This document shows, piece after piece, positions 23,791-35,295 of a stretch of 64,000 nucleotides of DNA. The notes beneath the pieces are model-generated. The model did not search any database and was not told the origin of the DNA. It was given only the letters and a program-made list of their open reading frames with translations. The position numbers and the translations under genes were made by a program. Position 1 is the stretch's first letter. Every line of letters starts with the position of its first letter. Origin of the DNA: Oreochromis niloticus (Eukaryota; Chordata; Actinopteri; Cichliformes; Cichlidae); the NCBI RefSeq assembly GCF_001858045.2, contig NC_031985.2, forward strand, positions 31,587,831-31,651,830, given 5' to 3'.

Positions 23791-24807
23791 CTGAACTGTG
23801 GATATTTGGAATCCTTTGTTTTCAGCCTGCGCGTTCATACTGGACAGTGCTCCCAGTGAATGTCAGCCGCTGCTTTAGAAATTTGCATATAGACGTCAGT
23901 CTGATCAGCACATCAGTTTATTTCAGGTTTGTAAAAAAAGAAAAAGAAAACAAAAATTATATTCTACCCCTTAGTGTTCCCCTTCCTATTCACTGTTGTT
24001 GTGACCTTTTGGCTCAGCACCACAGCTTCTAACCAAGCATGACTGAAAATGTGACGCTCAGCCTACAGTAAATAAAAAGACAGCAAACATTTTCGAAGCA
24101 TACGTCTGCAGGAAGCTCTTCTGCTAATAGCAAAGTAATAACTCATGTCTTGCTGCTGTCCTGTCATCCTATAATTGAATTGGTTGACAGTATCATGCTG
24201 CTGCCATGGAGGGAGCTGCCAAAGAAGATAAGTGCAATAATATGGCTTTACATAGAGGCAAAATGTCATAGCAGGCTGGCAAAGCCATGCTGGGTTGAAT
24301 TAAAAGCTTTGTAAGAATAATGCAAGAAATTTGCTTTTGGTTATTTGCTTAATGGTTAATCTGTTGATATGACCATCATGCTGAATAGATTACCTATCTG
24401 TTTGCTATCGATCATAACTGAGTGCTTGTCCACAGAATTGGGCTAATGTTTGTCCCTGCTCCTCTAAAAGCATCCAATTTTTTCAGGCTCAAGTTACTAT
24501 ATTTAGTTTTAAAATGGCACTTCAAGTTGAAGTAGTAATAGACTTTCCAAAAATCACCCTGTGTTAACAGTGTGCCATATTTACTCTCTGCTTTTTGTGT
24601 GAAATTGATCCATTACACAGTGTCCTAAAAAGTGACAACTGCACATTATTTGGTAACCTGGGCAAAAGAATGAGAAGCTAACCTGCATGTCTTGAGAAAA
24701 TTGTACATATATAAAATTTTCTTAAGATAAGAAAATGTGGTATGTTTTTATATAATACATAAAAACACACCACAAAAGCCCCACCCTATGAGGGTCAAAA
24801 AAGAAGC

Positions 24808-25465
24808 CAATTGCCAAAATCTGCAGTTCCTCTAATGGCCACTTGAGGCTGGCTCCATTAGTGAGACAGGCCCCATATAATTCGATGTTAAATGTCCAAT
24901 TTCAGCCATGAAATTAATATGTTTGCAGCCTTGTCCTAAAAAGACTTTAGGTAATTAATGTTACTACATTAGTTAATAAACATTAGTAACTCTGTAACTA
25001 ATGTTCCCTTTGCTGACAACTGTATGAACAGTATAAATAATATCAGATTACTCAACTAGTTTAGGCCTAGCTAATAAAAATATGTGCCTTCAGTAGTTTA
25101 GTGATCAGCATATTTACTTGGCAAGCAAAAGCTGGGTTTAATTCTAACTTGACACAAATCTCCCTTAGGATTGTGTCTGGTATACAAACATGTGGAACTA
25201 CATGTTGTGGTGACCCCTGGTGGCAAGGGTGCAGCTGAAAGTTACTTTTTATCTGAATAATATGGTCTTCTTTTAGGCAAAGCTTGCACCTTGCCAACAA
25301 AGTTAGGTAGAACTTCCCCAGTTAGAAATCCACCCCCTCTTCTAGATATGGTCGCACCTGGGTCTAAAAAGCTAACATGGCTAGCATCGAGGTTTTAAAG
25401 GTGGACTCTGGAAACTATTGGCTGAAACCAAAACAGTAATGCTCATCTTTTGGTCACAGCCTATA
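24808..25465 (+). repeat. Dispersed repeat family C, copy 1
   Basis: The unit starts near 'tgcagttcctctaatggcca' and 'cttgaggctggctcc', passes 'aaaagctaacatggctagca', and ends near 'ggtcacagcctatagtccc'. The same order occurs at 27335-27906, antisense at 39245-39685, and as fragments at 30250-30345 and 34740-34940. No coding capacity was found and the class is unknown. Confidence 0.6.
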
Positions 25466-25549
25466 GTCCCTCATCATGCTATTCATAAAAAACTATATTT
25501 GTGTGGCAAAACTCAAATGGACCATCACATCAAATGGAAAATGGATATA

Positions 25550-25660
25550 GTGGGCGTAACCGTAACACCTTGTAGCTAGGATAGGCTCCAGCCTGCCCGT
25601 CCCCTTAAACCTGATCAGGATAAGCAGAAGAGAATAGACAGATGGATGTATGCGTTAAGT
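25550..25660 (-). repeat. Dispersed repeat family B, short antisense copy
   Basis: It contains 'gctaggataggctccagcct', 'cccttaaacctgatcaggat' and 'aagcagaagagaatagacag', the reverse complement of the start of the family B unit at 48765. It is nested near the right end of family C copy 1. Confidence 0.65.
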
Positions 25661-25898
25661 TTGGCTTATCAATTACTATGTTTTAGAAGAACATAAACTA
25701 TTACTATCCATTGTTATTTTTATATCCTTATATCCATTAAAGTAACTTGAAATATTTACCTAGAGTTCATGGAAGTTATTTTGCACTTTCCATGACACTG
25801 ACTGCAATTTTAAACAAGCACAGAGATACCAGGCCACACTTATTTGCTCTTTATTCCAAATGATTCTCCCTTCTCGTCCCTATTTGTGAACTATAAAA

Positions 25899-26200
25899 CA
25901 GATGAAATGTGATTCCAAGTCTTTGCCTAAAATTTGCTTCTTATCTGAATTCACGCACCAACAGGAAGTGGACTTTTGTGGACTGGTGCATTTCAGAAAG
26001 ATAAGACAACCCCACCCCCGCCAAAAACCCCTTAGAAGAACAAAAACTGTCTGTGAAAGGAAGATGCAAAGGCTGCTTTTATGACTCAAATCTATTTTCC
26101 ACTTCAATCTGCTGAACAAACAAGAGGCTCTAGCAGACAGGCCAGTGCTGTTCAATATTCATAATAATCCATAAGGGAGGCTTTAGGGGATCCGGGTGAA
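25899..26200. repeat. Diverged direct duplication, copy 2
   Basis: This is the partner of 23343-23790, in the same direction and about 2.4 kb away. Anchors cagatgaaatgtgattcca (25899), cttagaagaacaaaaa (26031) and the 125-bp core 26076-26200 are collinear with copy 1. Copy 2 is shorter by about 145 bp between the anchors. A GC-richer insert with 'cccacccccgcc' lies at about 26010. Confidence 0.75.
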
Positions 26201-27334
26201 ATGCATTGTTTTATTGTTTTTTGGGGGTTTTACCCTCTGCTTACTCTCAATGGATGATGTTCACCAATTAATTCTGATATGATACAAAACATTTAGTAGG
26301 TATGGTATTTAATAAAACAATTTCATAATCTGTAGTGCAGACATTATTGTTCAGAAAAAAAAATCTTTGCATACTGATGAAGTTTGATCTCTTCTAGTTG
26401 CAGAGGATAATTCCGAAGCAGACTGTAACAGCCTTCAGAGTTGTTAAATACTATTCTGAGAACTCCCTCTAGATAATACAAATCCACTCTCGAGGAATAT
26501 GCATTTCCCACCCCTGCAGCCTTTAGCTTATTCTGAGTCAGAGCTCAACAAGTCTCATTCAAATCCAAACTGCAAATTGATAAAACAGAATCAGGGCATT
26601 GCAATGGCTTCAGTTTAGCATCACTGTTATTGGTATTTGTTTAATTGTTTTATGTTTGTGCCAATTGAAAAATTGAAAACACATTTGAAGCAAGGTTTTA
26701 TCTTTAAGTGGTCGTCCTGATCTTCTTCAGGTTATCTTTTAAATTTTGGTGTTAATCTCCTTTAAAAAACAAGCTGTACTACACTTCAATCTTCAGATAT
26801 ATGAACTATCAATTTGATTTTTCTCCTAAATTGTTTAAGAATGCAATCAGTGACTTCTCTACCCTGGAGAAACAGCGTCAACAAAGTCTGAGCGAGCATG
26901 TTTTTTAACCCTTTCGTGTACATTGTCATTTTGACCTCAGAGAGCAAACCCTGTTGTTTTTCATCTATTCAAATTCCTTCTCTGCTGTGCTGTAATTCAT
27001 ATGCGAGAACGCAGAGAGCAAAAGACCCTTCTCCTGTTTCTCATCACCGCAAGGCACGAGAGAAACATTATAATATTCAAACTGCATGGTTTTTATCTCC
27101 TGCTTTGTTGAAGTAATTTACTCAAATGGTTATCTAACCCAGAAAGAGGATGTGGGACAGTCAAATCTCTAGCCCCACCTTTCTTTCTGGAAAGCTTCAG
27201 GACACAGCACGAATAAATGTGTGAGTGAGACAGGACTGATGAGCGGAGTCGGCAAACAACATAAAGAGAGAGGTATATGAGTCATGGGTGAATCTACTCC
27301 TTTAAAACAAGATCACAAACAAACATACTTTATG

Positions 27335-27906
27335 TGTGCCAAATACTGCAGTTTCTCTAATGACCACTTGAGCCTCTGTGGCTCCAAACCTCATAGATGT
27401 TAAAATGAATTTCCAAATTAACAGATGAACCCATACAATTTTTTGTTGCATTTGGTAACTAAGCCAAACCCCCCCAAAACTAAGTAACTTGGGGTTACAC
27501 GTTCATCTAAACGCAGCCACTTTTGCCATGGTGACTATGTCCATCTTTTATCTACAGTCTGTTGTTTTTTTTCCCTTTGTCATTTCTTAACTTACCCCCA
27601 GTTATGATGTCGTTTTTAAATAATAATAGACAAAACAGTATTTTACTTGTCTCTTAGTATTGTTCATCGGGTATCTCTGCCTATTAATTTGACCCATAGA
27701 GTTCATGAATGCAGCTTTATAAAAAGCTTGCTAGGGTTAGCTCATAACTTAGTTCTACACCCTTTGATCTAGATATGGTCACTCTAAAAACTCCAAAAAG
27801 CAGAAAAATAGCCAAAATGCTAACATTGAGACTTCAAAAAGCAGAGTCCATAAGCCAATAGATGATTTCCCTGTGGTTACATCCATCTTTTCTATACAGT
27901 CTATGG
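27335..27906 (+). repeat. Dispersed repeat family C, copy 2
   Basis: The copy runs from 'tgcagtttctctaatgacca' past 'ccaaaatgctaacattgaga' to 'ccatcttttctatacagtct'. It keeps both the start and end of the unit, so it helps define the family's length at about 570-660 bp. Confidence 0.6.
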
Positions 27907-27907
27907 C

Positions 27908-27980
27908 AATGATAAGATAGATCGTTATTAATCCCTCGGGTAGGTTCCTCCGGGAAATTCAGTTTCCAGTAGCAGAACAC
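27908..27980. repeat. Short retroposon tail ('gaaattcag' type)
   Basis: The words 'agatagatcgttattaatcc', 'ggttcctccgggaaattcag' and 'tttccagtagc' match a common short teleost repeat that usually reads 'tttattgatccc...gaaattc'. It directly abuts family C copy 2. Confidence 0.5.
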
Positions 27981-30249
27981 CGAAGAAATTTGCATAGTAA
28001 AAGTTTTGTTAAGCTGAAAATTTTAAAAGTTAACTGCAGTACTTTTGTATCTTCTGTTGCTGTAAATAGAACATAATCGAGTTACCAACTACTGGTTGGA
28101 CTGAACTAGCAAGAGCTGCTTTTGTTAAAAGCAGAAAACTCCTCAGTTAATTTTTAAATCCAGGGAATGAAAAGACATCTGACGAGGCAATAACAGTAAG
28201 ACAAGCATGCCTGTAGGTTAATAAATTATGGAATGAAAGAACAAAGACAAAATTAAAAATGATAAAACATCTGCCGCATTTAACCAGGTTCCTGGGTCGA
28301 CTTTGATTTATTGTACCAGCAAAGTAAAAATTATTTTAGGGGCATAACCAGGAATGATGACCTAAATATTAGAAATCTTTCACTGCCTTGAATATTCTAC
28401 CTATATATCTATAGACCTATCTCTAAATATAGAGATGAGTTTAAACAATGTCAGATTCTCACATTCCAAGAATACACACACAGAGAACAAGACCTCATAG
28501 TGTCAGTGGTGCCCTCAGCCCAGAGAAGACTTCTTTCAGTATTATCTCTAAATAAAATGGGAAGCATATTTTGGCTACAGTGTTTTCTAATCATTCTACT
28601 GCATGACTATCTGCTCTATTTGAGTTTGTCGTAGCAGTAATTTGGTGGAAAGAATACATTCATATGATATAGGGAGAAAGGCCTATAAATATTTTAATAT
28701 TGTTTTAAACTCGTGAAATATCTAAGAAGAAGAGTTTATGATTGTATTGGGAAGGATTCAAACAAACACGCTGGTTCAATGTTGGATGGTAGGCATGCCT
28801 GATTTTTATATGGTAGTCATAACAACAACCACCCACTTGAAAGGCAAAGTAGCTAAGCTTCAGTTAGCAGTCATCATTATTGATGCCAGCTGCCTGCCAA
28901 CTTTCTTCTTCTACAACTAATAGACTGGTTATAAATGATGGATGAAACTACAGTGTGGGGTTGAAAGCAGAAGCCTTCTTTTTAGAGTGCAAAATTTAAA
29001 CCCTCTCTGATATACTGAACTTGATATTTAGCTACTTGCTGATCTGTTGGTGTCTGCATTTATAACAAGTGATAAATGGGAATTAAAAAAGTAAAAAAGA
29101 GAGGGGAGAAACACCCTTCAACCATGTAATCAGAGCTGATATTACACAGTTTGTCCACCAGGGGCACTCTGCAACTTGGCATCGCACATGTTTGGAAACC
29201 CACAAACAAGGAACTGATCCTAGCAGCATCAGGGAGAGCATAAACAAGTAATCCACAACTTCTTGTGACAATAAAATACAATTATTCTGCACCCCCATAT
29301 TTCTATTAGTAACTAAAAAAAAGAAAAGAATTAAAATACAAATAATTTCACATAAAAATATTTAGAATTTCTGTTTATGTTTTTGATCAGCTGAAAGATT
29401 TTTAAAGCACCAAATATCAGTATCATTTTATATGTAAGACAACATATTTTATCGTTGCAAAATACAAGTGGTGTTATTAGTAAAATAATAACTGACAACA
29501 GAACCTAAATAAATACAATAAAAAATATAAAATGTAAGCATCTTATTCATTTTTCTAATTTACACTAGTCTGTAGTCAGTAAGCTGCATCTACTGTGGCT
29601 GTTTAAAGCTGTGCTCATCTTTCCTTTCCCTGCTCTGACTGTAAGAACACCTCCTCACACACCCCATATCATATATGGGGTGGTGCTGACAAAAGACAGA
29701 TGGAGCAAAATAATATTAATTTAATCAATATTAATCAAATGTTCTCTAACCATGAGTGCAATAAAAGCTTTCCAACAAATATTTGCCTTGAACATAATGA
29801 AGGGAAGTTAAAGAGAGAGATAGAAGCGTCGTCATCAGAGCTCTTCAGTCAGGTTGGAACACTTAACCACAGTTTGCAAATAAATCAAAAACTACCGCAA
29901 ACATAAGAGGAAAAGCTCTCGGTATCGCAGGTCTGAAAAACCTCCAAGCTACTGAGCCTTTAACATTACCTTCCTCCGTATGTTAGCTCTCTTACTCCAA
30001 GCTAAAGCGTGGGACACTTAAAGACAGAGCAAGAAAGGATTGTATCAGTCGCACATACCGACCTGTCCCAGATACCCAGTGTTTTTAGTCAGGAGTGGAG
30101 CTATACCACACAGTAGGCAGTAGGCCATATTATTAGTCAGATAATTCCAGGGTGGAGACATCCAGTTCAGTTGAACCATGGTGGGCTGTGATGCTGGGCC
30201 TCCACAGAAGCTAAAACTGTTATTGTACCAGGCTCTAATTATACTTTTT

Positions 30250-30345
30250 AATGTTGTTTGGTTGGGAATTTTACATGGATGTCTTACTGCATTGCTTTTA
30301 GAATCATCCTCATGTGGCCATTAGAGGAACTGCAATTTTTGACAC
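30250..30345 (-). repeat. Dispersed repeat family C, antisense fragment
   Basis: The string 'tggccattagaggaactgca' is the exact antisense of the family C start. Only about 100 bp remain. Confidence 0.5.
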
Positions 30346-30629
30346 TCGTGTGGCGGTTTTCGGCTCAGAGGTTGCCACTTGCTTTTCTTTCTTCTTGTTT
30401 GCTTGTAATTCTGATGTCTAACGACAGGCTGCACCAGTAGCTACCTTGCCCTCGTGTGATGCTTTCATAACATGAACTGACTCGTGAAGCTTGAAAAATT
30501 AAATTCAACTCTTAAATTCACTCTGCCCAAGCAGAGTGAAACAACAGATCCACAATTCAATTTTCACAGTGCAGAGTAAATAGAGGTGAGAGCTTCAAAA
30601 TCAAACCTCTGATTGACGTGTTTACTGAC

Positions 30630-30823
30630 CTTATGATGAAATCACTGGAGTCGATGAGGCCACCGTAATGGGACCCCTTCAGGTTCCCAGAGTTCCCCAC
30701 GACGGCGCAAGTCCTGCAGCGCTCGGGGCTGGCGTCCATGTAAAGCACCTCATCGGGGATGACTTGGAACAGCTCCTCCACCACTTCGCTGAAGTTGGCT
30801 GGCTGCCTCTCTGACTGCAACCA
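30630..30823 (-). CDS. st3gal1: ST3Gal I-type sialyltransferase, coding exon 2 (start of sialylmotif L)
   Basis: The exon encodes residues 98-161 plus two bases of the Arg162 codon: W-L-Q-S-E-R-Q-P-A-N at the start and D-S-S-D-F-I-I at the end. It follows an acceptor ending gtcaccag and stops at the donor gtcagt (194 bp, phase 0 in, phase 2 out). The first half of sialylmotif L is complete: C-R-T-C-A-V-V-G-N-S-G-N-L-K (133-146). Known for the family, the motif-L cysteine pairs with one in motif S and the strand binds CMP-Neu5Ac. A sequon N-F-S is at 107-109. Joined with exon 1 it gives K-W-W-Q-W-L-Q, matching the W-W-x-x-L-Q pattern of vertebrate ST3Gal I. Confidence 0.95.
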
Positions 30824-32696
30824 CTGGTGACAGAGCACACGCAGGCCTCAGAGACAGACACACAGCTCCAGGGCCACTTTCAGTAGAAGTGATTGAACAA
30901 GGGCAGTGGAGCTCAAGACACCGAGCACATTTCTGAAAGAACCTGAGGGGCGGCTTAGCTCCGTCTGCGGGGGCTCTTTTGGCCCTGCTTTCTTCTGGCG
31001 GCTTTGAACTCGGAGAGACAGCAAATAAGCGCAGGAATGTGCGTGTGCCGTCTGCTGAATGGATACAGGACGTTCTACATCATTCTCAATTTTAAAGCAC
31101 GGTTTTGGATACATGTGGTTCAAATATTTTCCTTCAGCCTTTTCTGTCATATTTAAACAACTGGGCAACGAGGTTTTAGGTGAACAGCAGGCAAGTTTAG
31201 AATATGCAGCAATTGATGCAGGAATTACATTTAGCTGTGTAACATGTAAACTGTGACAGCTCCTTGGAGAAAAGCGCTCAGATGCACCTTATGGTCATGG
31301 CCTTGCCTTGGAGCAGAGCAGGCCACACCATCTGGCCGGGCTACCGTTGATATGTGATGCTTGCCTCATCAAGCTTCCTGTGAGAAGCACTTTCTGGAAT
31401 GAATAGTGACAGGAGGCAACCTTGCAGTAATTTGCCTATTCCTGCCTCTAATTGGACATAGTGTGAGGTGAATGTGGGAATACTGGATGCCTTCCAGACA
31501 AAGGTAGGATAATTTCTGTGAATAGCTCTTTCTGATTTAGAGAGCTGCAGTTTAATGATGAGATATAGAGAAAGTAAACTATATATTGGACTGGTACATA
31601 AGTACTTATGTAGATGGGGCAAGGGATCCATAAAACACTAACCGCTATCGTATCCAGCGACCGTGGATTCATTTTTATGTTTGCTGCGTTTTATGTTCCC
31701 CACACGCGACAGGCCAAATGTAGGGGGCGTGACATCCATTAAGATTTTTTTCCAGTGGAGAGAAAATGGAGGTTGATATGGGGGAAATCTCAGTAAATAA
31801 CAGTAAAAAAAAAAAACTGGATTTCCTGTCACTCTGCATCCAAGGGCTTCTACTCTCAGGGGGCCATTTAGTCAGTGATGCCCAGCAATCACACAGGTGA
31901 CAAAATCCATCTTGGAAGAGGCAGAGATAACAATTCCTCTGCTGACTGCCATGTCAAGTCATAGTGCTCATGTCAAAACAAATACATTATGTTTAGTCTG
32001 ACACTAGACAGTTGCCAGATGGAGACTTCAGTGACTTGAAAAGACTGGGATGGACCTAATAATCGAGAGGGAAAAACCATTTACAGTGTTTTCACGATTA
32101 CAGTAAGAGTAGTAAGATTAAACAGGGGTTTTTATGCTTTTCCTCATTTCCTGTCATGTATATATGTTACAGCGTTGGATGCTCATCTTAAGTGTGGCCA
32201 AGATTTCAAATTATGCTCAGTTGAGGTTGATTTTTTTTTCTTTTCTCCAAGTGGTTCACACTGAGGCCTACAATGTAACAGGAGTTTGACAACCCTGGCC
32301 TAAAGTGTGATGGAGACAGATTCCAGTGAGTGAACAGTTAAAGCATCTTTTACACTTTCAAGTCATGTATGGAAAATGTCTCTCATTATCTACAGACTTT
32401 CTGGGAGAGAATTTCCATATTCTCCATCTCGCTTGTTAAATATGAACAAATTGTGCGTGGGAGTTTGCTTCACAACTTGATCCTGGTAAAGACTTGTTGG
32501 ATTTGAAACAATCAATGTGGCAAAAACAAATGTGTCGTGGGAGCATTACAGCAGTGTGTGAACTCTGTTCTTTATTCATGATCTTTCCTTTTCAGCACCT
32601 CGTCTTCTCTCGAATGCTGAAGTTGCTTTTTTTATTTCCAATCTTGTGTAGAAACAGCATTGCAAATTCCCCCCACACACATTCCTTGAATCTTAC
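30824..32696 (-). other. Intron 1 of the sialyltransferase gene (1,873 bp)
   Basis: The intron runs from donor gtaaga after exon 1 to acceptor gtcaccag before exon 2. Aside from a short hAT-like end at 32250-32292 I recognise no element or RNA gene in it. Confidence 0.9.
32250..32292. repeat. Fragment of a hAT-like MITE end
   Basis: The strings 'caatgtaacaggagtttgac' and 'aaccctgg' match the right end of the element at 2501-3042. Only the terminus survives. Confidence 0.4.
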
Positions 32697-32987
32697 CTGC
32701 CACCACTTAAAGGTCTCATCGGAGAGGGCACTGTTCTCTCTGGTCATCAGAGGGTGGATGGACTGATTAAAGCGTTCAGCGAACCACGGGTCATCCTCCA
32801 GCTCCGCTATGCACTGACGACAGGCACACAGGCCTTTGGAGAAGAAGTTGTCCGACAGGCGAAATGCGTACTTAAAGAAGTAGAGTGAAGGGTCCCGGAA
32901 AGTATAGCTGAACAGGAAAGTTGTAAATGTAATCACACAAAAAAGGAGAGTAAAAGTCCTGATTTTCCTGACTTTGAGCAGAGGCAT
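32697..32987 (-). CDS. st3gal1: ST3Gal I-type sialyltransferase, coding exon 1 (tail, anchor, stem)
   Basis: The exon encodes residues 1-97, from ATG (32985-32987) to K-W-W-Q before the donor gtaaga. The product is a Golgi type II membrane enzyme that adds alpha-2,3-linked sialic acid to galactose, in this family mainly on Gal-beta-1,3-GalNAc of O-glycans. A basic tail (M-P-L-L-K-V-R-K-I-R) precedes a hydrophobic anchor at about 11-29 and a stem. The conserved C-x-C-x-x-C is at 54-59, followed by W-F-A-E-R-F-N-Q with a sequon at 74-76. This ATG is chosen because it is the first in-frame ATG and the tail length fits the family; the next upstream codons run to TTG only. A good acceptor (pyrimidine tract then ctctcag, 33022-33030) leaves a short 5' UTR at 32988-33021, so upstream non-coding exons are expected. 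Confidence 0.92.
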
Positions 32988-33100
32988 GTTGTCAATAGTC
33001 AAAATCCGCTTGTGGGAAACTCTGAGAGTGCAACAGAGAAAAGCAGCATCACGATAAATCTAGAGCCCAAAAGGTGTGAGAAAAAAGCAAGCCCACTGAC

Positions 33101-33383
33101 CACATGGTACAGGTGACTCAGATGCAACACGGCGTCAAAATGGCATACACTGGTGCGGTTATTTTTCAGACAACTCAGGGTTTGGGTCAAAAATGTCCTC
33201 AATGAATCCATCAATGTGACTTCTTTGCAGATTTCTTTCAAATCAAAGGACGATAAATCTGCTGTGCAGTTCTTCCAGCCTGGTGGTCCCAGGTTTATGA
33301 GTTTCAATCCGAGTTACTGACTGCTCCGATGTTGACTCTTTGAGGTCAGTGACTGTTGTGTCATCCATTGTTTAATAATCCAC
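33101..33383 (-). other. Candidate 5' non-coding exon with a short upstream ORF
   Basis: On the minus strand a plausible acceptor (ttgccttctag) and a possible donor (gtcagt) bracket 283 bp upstream of coding exon 1. It contains a 41-codon ORF at 33243-33368 that starts in a good context (A at -3, G at +4) and ends before the donor. No known peptide was recognised. The splice sites are only moderate and the segment could be ordinary upstream sequence. Confidence 0.25.
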
Positions 33384-34506
33384 CTAGAAGGCAAATAAAG
33401 GACATTGTGTAACTTTGACTTCTTGAATTCCCCCAGCTCACTCACAAACCTCTTAAACGTAGGGTTAGATTGGATTTTATGCTAAGAAAGCCTAGAATCA
33501 GAGATTACAACATAGTACCCTTAAAACTTGAGTTTTTTTTTTTTTTTAACAACATTCTGGCTTTGAGTATGTGTATCATAGGGTATCCATTTGTGTGCCA
33601 AATAGATGAGAATTCCATACATAGGTTTACAGGCAAACCTAATACTAACCCTAATCCTAACTACAAACACATTGCCAGAAAGCTGGTGGCTCAGTACACG
33701 TCACAACACACATTCTCCAAAGCTGCCTTCTTGTAATTTCACAGCACTAACAGTTCCAAGAGGAGACTTTACCGCAGTACAATTGATTTGCAAGACTGTG
33801 AATTTTTTTTCTTTATTGCTCTGTTGTTGCCAAATTACACAGGATGCATCAAAGTCTCTTAGCGCTTAAAAAAGACCAGCATCAAAAACCAGAAATGTCT
33901 TCAGCAAAATCATTTCAGCTTTTCTGGAATGAAACAGGAAACAACCGTAATCCCCTTTTTCAACCCCCCACCCCCCTGTGGCATATATAAAAAGACAGAC
34001 TGAACATAGAAATCATTAACTGGAGAATAACTGCCTTGTGGTTGTAAACCTCCAGTACAAACAGTCATGCTGCTGTTTTCATCCATGTTTCTTTGCAGAC
34101 ATTAGTATTGCAGTTTTGCACTTGCCATCAGCATCATTAATTAGGAATATCAACAAATGAACTAGCTAGCTACCTAGCAACCTGACCGGTTTGCAAGTCA
34201 GCAGGGAAAACACGACACAGGAACACCTGGAGTCTGCTAGTTAGCATCAGGGAAACACTGGGAAACATTTAGATAAAAAACAACTACCCTGCTACCTCCA
34301 AAGGTGGGTTACCGACAGGAAGACTTGCTTCTCAAAGGACTTTGATACTACCACGCGAGTGGCAACATCATGGGTTAAAAAACTGAAGGAAATACAGAAG
34401 TGTCAAAAACTTCACCTGGCTACTTGAGGAAAGATCCAAAAGCAAGTTACTTCCTATAGTGTGTTATATTAAAATGTTGAACATCAAGCCATTTAAAAGC
34501 ATGTTT
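33384..34506. other. Upstream non-coding stretch
   Basis: No gene was recognised. There is a long T tract near 33530, a degenerate 'ctaaccctaatcctaac' run at about 33645-33662, and an oligo-C tract near 33965. A promoter for the sialyltransferase gene may lie here or further right, but no clear core promoter motif was found. Confidence 0.5.
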
Positions 34507-34557
34507 AAACCATCCACAAAGGGCCCAATAATGGTTTGGGCCCTTTGTGGATGGTTT
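34507..34557. repeat. Perfect 21-bp hairpin
   Basis: Arm 34507-34527 (aaaccatccaca..., rich in the gggccc palindrome) is exactly complementary to 34537-34557. The loop is 9 nt, and one further pair extends the stem. The precursor is shorter and more perfect than a typical animal microRNA hairpin, so a recent local inverted duplication is the simpler reading. Confidence 0.92.
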
Positions 34558-34739
34558 ATTGTCCCTCAATCATATTTGATGTGGGCAATGCTTAATTATT
34601 TTATAAACATGCATGGATTGCTCGCTGTGTGTCATGTCACTATTGGTGATTGAAATTCTAGCATTTTTTTGTAGTCTCTGACTCGACACTAATTAGCTGA
34701 TATATGCGTCTCTGAATTGCAGCTGTATAATTTATAGGC

Positions 34740-34940
34740 ACAGTTTGCCAACCAGGCATGATAGCATTAGCTTAAAATGTACCACTCCATCCTGTCACCC
34801 AGCTGGCTAACAGCTGGCTCCAACAACAGTTAAATAAAATAAATAACTTGGTAGCAGGATTAAAAATAATGCTTAGACTTCAAAATGCAAAACCAAAAAT
34901 CAGGGGCTACTACCATCATTTATATACAGTCTTTGAGACC
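34740..34940 (+). repeat. Dispersed repeat family C, 3' portion
   Basis: The strings 'aacagctggctccaacaaca', 'aaaatgcaaaaccaaaaatc' and 'catttatatacagtctttga' match the later half of family C in the same order. The copy is strongly diverged. Confidence 0.4.
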
Positions 34941-35295
34941 AGAGCATAGCTAGTTAGTTGGGATAAACTGACAGATACCACTTTGGTGATATTTACACGT
35001 CTCAACAATCACATTTTGATATCAAAAAGGCATCAAGGTACAGATGGATGGGGACAAGTGTTCGGTTGGCCCTAACTAATTTGATTGGGTGTTAAATCTT
35101 TTTTTTTTCTTTTATAATTAGACACATTTATTCATCTAGGTTAAATAAGAATATTTCCTTCGGAGGGTAGATTTATGGTAAAACTTCACTTTTAAGGAGA
35201 CAGCAGATCAGCACATCATTACATCATTGTTACAACATTGGTGGTTATTTGCTTCTCCAGCCAGTTTGGCCTCTTCCTTTAGCTCTGACCACACT

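Larger units (their letters stand above)
8446..30629 (-). other. Intron 2 of the sialyltransferase gene (22,184 bp)
   Basis: The intron is bounded by a gtcagt donor after exon 2 and a ctgcag acceptor before exon 3, and it splits motif L. It contains dispersed repeats, a solo LTR, a Tc1 relic, LINE fragments, a CA microsatellite, hairpins and a diverged pair of direct duplications. Apart from those features I recognise nothing in 8446-9500, 10443-13490, 14170-17260, 17842-19400, 20820-23340, 26205-27330 or 27985-30245. No second gene was found on either strand. Confidence 0.85.

Noticed and set aside
32999..33307. A 102-codon minus-strand frame just upstream of coding exon 1
   Set aside because: It starts at TTG, not ATG, runs through the likely acceptor of exon 1, and matches no known protein.
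33641..33665. Telomere-like ctaaccctaatcctaac words
   Set aside because: Only about three degenerate units, too short for an interstitial telomeric array.
34507..34557. A microRNA precursor
   Set aside because: The stem is too perfect and the loop and total length too short for a typical animal precursor; kept only as an unexplained hairpin.
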